Source: Proteiniphilum sp.
GTDB taxonomy: Bacteria > Bacteroidota > Bacteroidia > Bacteroidales > Dysgonomonadaceae
Length of the DNA stretch: 7,579 nucleotides
Assembly (NCBI GenBank): GCA_012728465.1
Contig: JAAYFB010000194.1
Coordinates: 1-7,579, forward strand
Direction: 5' to 3'
The number at the start of each line of letters is the position of its first letter. The first letter of the stretch is position 1. Position numbers and translations under genes: made by a program. This document shows positions 4,474-7,579 of the stretch, in pieces. The notes beneath the pieces are model-generated. The model saw nothing but the letters and a program-made list of their open reading frames with translations, was not told where the DNA came from and ran no database searches.

Positions 4474-7338
4474 ATGAAAATAGAACATTTTAAGACCCGT
4501 CACATTGGGATTAAGACTGAAGATTTGAAAACAATGCTTCAGACAGTAGGCGTAGAATCAGTAGATCAACTTATTGATGAGACTATTCCTAAGGATATCA
4601 GATTGAAGCAGCCATTAGATTTGCCTAAGGCACTTACTGAGATGGAGTATGCAGATGAAATCAATAGATTGGCATCTGCTAATAAAGTTTTTACCACTTA
4701 CATTGGCATGGGGTGGTATAATACTAATACCCCTGCACCAGTTTATCGAAATGTGTTTGAAAACCCTGCATGGTACACATCATATACCCCATATCAAGCA
4801 GAGATATCGCAAGGGCGTTTGGAGGCTTTAATTAACTTTCAAACGATGGTGAGTGAACTAACTGGTTTGCCATTGGCCAATTCCTCTTTGTTAGATGAGG
4901 CCACTGCTGCTGCCGAAGCTGCATCGATGATGTATGGATTGAGAAGCCGCAAGCTAGTTAAGGATGGTGTTGAGACTCTCTTTGTGGATGAGAATGTATT
5001 TCCTCAAACTTTGTCGGTACTTCGCACTCGTATGGAGTTGGTAGAGATTGAGGTTGTGGTAGGCAACTACAAGAACGTTAATTTTGAAGAGTCCAATTAT
5101 TTTGGAGCCATAGTGCAGTATCCTAATAGTAATGGTAATGTGGACGATTATAGGGAGTTTGTAGAAAAGGCTCACGACAGTGAGTGTAAGGTGGCTGTAG
5201 CTACAGATTTGATGTCATTGGTGCTATTGACTCCTCCGGGGGAGTGGGGTGCCGACATTGCATTTGGTAGTAGTCAGAGATTTGGTATTCCGATGTACTT
5301 TGGTGGACCTTCGGCTGCCTTTTTTGCCACTCGTGACGAGTATAAGCGTAATGTGCCAGGTAGGATAATTGGTATATCGAAAGATGCTTACGGCAAAGAG
5401 GCTTATCGTATGGCTTTGCAAACTAGAGAGCAACACATAAAGAGAGAGAAGGCTACATCTAACATTTGTACTGCACAAGCATTACTTGCTACTATGTCAT
5501 CTTTTTATGCTGTATATCATGGTCCCAAAGGATTGAAGGATATTGCAACACGTATTCACTCTACTGCTTCTTTTGTAGAAAATGCATTGAGTGGCTTTGG
5601 CTTTAAGCAAAAAAATCATACATACTTCGATACTTTAAGATTGGAGCTTCCAGACAATATTACTCAGGATAATGTGAGGGATATGGCTGAAATGCGAAGT
5701 ATCAATCTTAGATATTTTGATGGTGGCGATGTGGGTATTAGTATTGATGAGACTACAGATTATAGTAAGGTTAGCGAATTGTTAGCTGTGTTTGCTATGT
5801 CAGTTGGTAGTTCGAAAGAGTTTTCGGTAGAAGATATTGATGAGAAGATCATACTTAAGCCCGAACAATTGAGAAAGAGCCCTATATTGACTCACGAGAA
5901 CTTTAACTTGTATCATAGCGAAACGGAGCTGATGAGATACATAAAGCGATTGGAGAGGAAAGACATTTCGTTGGCACATTCAATGATTTCATTGGGTTCA
6001 TGTACTATGAAACTTAATGCTGCATCTGAGATGTTACCACTTGAGCTACCTGGATTCCGCAACATTCATCCTTTTGCTCCCGAAGATCAAACGGAGGGGT
6101 ATCGTGAGATGATTGAAGATCTAGAGAGCATGTTGGCAGAGATTACTGGCTTGGCTGGTACTAGCTTGCAACCAAACTCGGGTGCTGCGGGTGAGTTTAC
6201 TGGCTTGCTTGTTATTGCTAGCTATCTAAAAAGCATAGGGCAAGGACATCGTAAAACTATCTTGATACCTGCTTCTGCGCATGGTACTAATCCAGCTAGT
6301 GCGGTTCAGGCTGGTTTTAATCCTGTAACTGTTGCTTCCGACTCGAAGGGTAATGTGGACATGGTAGATTTTGAGAAAAAGGTGGCTGAACATCGTGACG
6401 ATTTGGCTGCTTATATGATCACTTATCCATCTACTCACGGTATTTTTGAGGTTGAGATAAAGAAGATGTGTGAAATGATTCACGAGGCAGGTGGTCAGGT
6501 TTATATGGATGGTGCTAATATGAATGCGCAGGTGGGTCTTACCAATCCTGGTGTTATTGGTGCTGACGTGTGTCACTTGAATCTTCACAAAACATTTGCA
6601 ATACCTCATGGTGGTGGTGGTCCTGGAGTTGGCCCTATTTGTGTGGCTGATCACCTTGTTCCTTTCTTGCCTGGACATCCAGTGGCGTTTGAGTCTGATT
6701 TAAATACTGTTTCTGCTGCTCCATATGGTAGTGCAGGGGTGTTGGCAATCACTTATGGTTATATCAGGATGATGGGAACTGATGGCTTAACTGAGGCAAC
6801 TAAGATGGCTATACTTAATGCAAACTATTTGGCCGAGAAGCTTAATGATACATATGGTATTGTGTATCGTGGTGCTAACGGTAGAGTAGGGCATGAGCTA
6901 ATTCTTGAGTGTCGTGGTTTGAAATCGGTGTCGGGAATTACAGAAACTGACATTGCTAAGCGATTAATAGACTATGGGTATCATGCACCTACATTGTCGT
7001 TTCCTGTTGCTGGCACCTTAATGATTGAGCCTACTGAGAGTGAGAGCTTGAGTGAGCTTGACAGATTTGCTAGTGCTATGCTTAACATTCACAAAGAGAT
7101 TATTGAGGTGTCGCGTGGCGAATACACCAAAGAGGACAATGTATTGGTAAATGCACCTCACCCCGAATATGAGGCTGTAGCTGATGATTGGAATCACGCT
7201 TATCCACGTAGTAAGGCAATATATCCATTACCATACGTTAGCGAGAATAAGTTTTGGGTTAATGTCGCTAGAGTTGACAATGCTTATGGTGATAGAAACC
7301 TAGTCTCTTGCTTGTGTCAGGTATCTGCAGAAGAGTAA
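4474..7338 (+). CDS. gcvP: Glycine dehydrogenase (decarboxylating), glycine cleavage P-protein
   Basis: GcvP is the pyridoxal-phosphate enzyme of the cytoplasmic glycine cleavage system. It decarboxylates glycine and passes the aminomethyl group to the lipoyl arm of GcvH. The 954-residue length is normal for the single-chain form, in which the N-terminal half (about 1-445) corresponds to GcvPA and the C-terminal half (about 470-954) to GcvPB. The start is family-like, with RHIG at 9-12. The catalytic half contains SLGSCTMKLN (506-515), SAHGTNPASA (601-610), MDGANMNAQ (678-686) and HLNLHKTFAIPHGGGGPG (701-718), where K706 is the expected Schiff-base lysine and the glycine run binds the cofactor phosphate. 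The C-terminus (YPLPYVSENKFWVNVARVDNAYGDR) is complete. Codon use is less AT-rich than in the defence operon, consistent with a core gene. gcvT, gcvH and lpd are not in the window. A terminator follows 33 nt after the stop. Confidence 0.97.
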   Translation: MKIEHFKTRHIGIKTEDLKTMLQTVGVESVDQLIDETIPKDIRLKQPLDLPKALTEMEYADEINRLASANKVFTTYIGMGWYNTNTPAPVYRNVFENPAWYTSYTPYQAEISQGRLEALINFQTMVSELTGLPLANSSLLDEATAAAEAASMMYGLRSRKLVKDGVETLFVDENVFPQTLSVLRTRMELVEIEVVVGNYKNVNFEESNYFGAIVQYPNSNGNVDDYREFVEKAHDSECKVAVATDLMSLVLLTPPGEWGADIAFGSSQRFGIPMYFGGPSAAFFATRDEYKRNVPGRIIGISKDAYGKEAYRMALQTREQHIKREKATSNICTAQALLATMSSFYAVYHGPKGLKDIATRIHSTASFVENALSGFGFKQKNHTYFDTLRLELPDNITQDNVRDMAEMRSINLRYFDGGDVGISIDETTDYSKVSELLAVFAMSVGSSKEFSVEDIDEKIILKPEQLRKSPILTHENFNLYHSETELMRYIKRLERKDISLAHSMISLGSCTMKLNAASEMLPLELPGFRNIHPFAPEDQTEGYREMIEDLESMLAEITGLAGTSLQPNSGAAGEFTGLLVIASYLKSIGQGHRKTILIPASAHGTNPASAVQAGFNPVTVASDSKGNVDMVDFEKKVAEHRDDLAAYMITYPSTHGIFEVEIKKMCEMIHEAGGQVYMDGANMNAQVGLTNPGVIGADVCHLNLHKTFAIPHGGGGPGVGPICVADHLVPFLPGHPVAFESDLNTVSAAPYGSAGVLAITYGYIRMMGTDGLTEATKMAILNANYLAEKLNDTYGIVYRGANGRVGHELILECRGLKSVSGITETDIAKRLIDYGYHAPTLSFPVAGTLMIEPTESESLSELDRFASAMLNIHKEIIEVSRGEYTKEDNVLVNAPHPEYEAVADDWNHAYPRSKAIYPLPYVSENKFWVNVARVDNAYGDRNLVSCLCQVSAEE

Positions 7339-7370
7339 TTAATAGATCAATCTATTCTTATAATACATAC

Positions 7371-7400
7371 AACCCCTCGTTAAGGAAACGAGGGGTTTTT
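7371..7400 (+). terminator. Intrinsic terminator of gcvP
   Basis: An 11-bp perfect stem, AACCCCTCGTT (7371-7381) against AACGAGGGGTT (7387-7397), encloses an AAGGA loop and runs into T5. The core CCCCTCGTTAAGGAAACGAGGGG is shared with the rloB terminator. It is also hairpin 1 of a double-hairpin module. Confidence 0.9.
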
Positions 7401-7405
7401 GGTTA

Positions 7406-7421
7406 TTTGCTTCCTAGCAAA
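7406..7421 (+). repeat. Second hairpin of the double-hairpin module after gcvP
   Basis: TTTGC (7406-7410) pairs with GCAAA (7417-7421) over a TTCCTA loop, and the pairing extends outward to 8 bp (7403-7424). It starts 10 nt after the last G of GAGGGG, exactly as in the three modules at 2391-3437. Relative to the copy at 2425-2440 the innermost pair has changed from T-A to C-G on both sides. Confidence 0.6.
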
Positions 7422-7424
7422 TAA

Positions 7425-7552
7425 TATTTTATATTGGCGTCCGGTAAAACTTTTTCATAAACAATAAATTCATGAATTAAGATGGAAATAGTACAAGTCA
7501 AAAGTCATAATAAATATTTTTCCACGCATACATATCCAATTGTAGTACTATA
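7425..7552. other. Gene-free AT-rich spacer after gcvP
   Basis: No coding frame, RNA gene or clear promoter is visible. The only structure noted is a 12-bp perfect palindrome AATTCATGAATT (7467-7478). A TTGGCGTCCGGTAAAAC string at 7434-7450 stands out by composition, but nothing in the window explains it. Confidence 0.4.
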
Positions 7553-7579
7553 ACCCAGTATGGGTGGCATTATTATAGA
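7553..7579. repeat. Start of a further repeat copy (cut by window end)
   Basis: The last bases, GGCATTATTATAGA, are identical to the string that follows the GTA-loop hairpin in copies A, B and C. The preceding hairpin ACCCA-GTA-TGGGT (7553-7565) has the same size and loop as ATCCC-GTA-GGGAT at 6-18, with different but still fully paired stem bases. This suggests another repeat copy extending past the window. Confidence 0.6.

Noticed and set aside
6226..6678. Reverse-strand open frame of 150 codons inside gcvP
   Set aside because: It lies wholly inside the well-supported gcvP gene and has a low-complexity, Thr/His/Ser-rich composition typical of antisense reading.
7434..7450. TTGGCGTCCGGTAAAAC as a possible insertion-sequence end
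   Set aside because: It differs in composition from its surroundings, but there is no matching inverted end, target duplication or transposase in the window to support it.

Overview
The window looks like a chromosomal segment of a Bacteroidota bacterium, probably Bacteroidales or a close relative. The grounds are an AT-rich sequence, genes without clear Shine-Dalgarno sites, two TAnnTTTG -7 boxes of the Bacteroidota type (one with a TTG element 19 nt upstream), and house-keeping proteins that read like that phylum. The order is an inference; no rRNA or other strong marker is present.

Layout. Positions 1-280 hold one copy (copy A) of a hairpin-rich intergenic repeat. Positions 445-2383 hold a tight two-gene operon: an AAA/ABC-type ATPase of the RloA/AbiLi kind, then an RloB-family protein with TOPRIM-like motifs. 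This pairing is that of RloAB/AbiL-type (OLD-like, PARIS-like) abortive-infection systems, so it is most likely an anti-phage defence cassette. Positions 2384-3555 are a 1.2-kb gene-free array of about two and a half degenerate tandem units that include two more copies (B and C) of the copy A sequence. Positions 3718-4386 encode a glyoxalase-II-like metallo-beta-lactamase-fold hydrolase behind a good Bacteroidota promoter. Positions 4474-7338 encode the complete glycine-cleavage P-protein GcvP, followed by a strong terminator. The window ends inside what looks like another copy of the repeat.

The two genic halves look unrelated in function. The defence operon is visibly more AT-rich than gcvP and lies between direct copies of the repeat, which fits an accessory insertion in a core neighbourhood. 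The hydrolase and gcvP are co-directional, 87 nt apart and without a strong terminator between them, so they may be co-transcribed.

The most unusual content is the intergenic repeat itself. (i) A 63-nt near-perfect hairpin is present in copies A and C with its loop in opposite orientation and is mostly deleted in copy B. (ii) A bipartite double hairpin occurs four times, always with exactly 10 nt between its two hairpins and with compensatory stem changes in the second one. It includes the terminators of both the defence operon and gcvP. (iii) A 13-nt GTA-loop hairpin shows two compensatory base-pair changes in the copy at the right edge. These patterns argue that folded structure, as DNA or RNA, is under selection or is the substrate of the process that spreads and rearranges the repeat.
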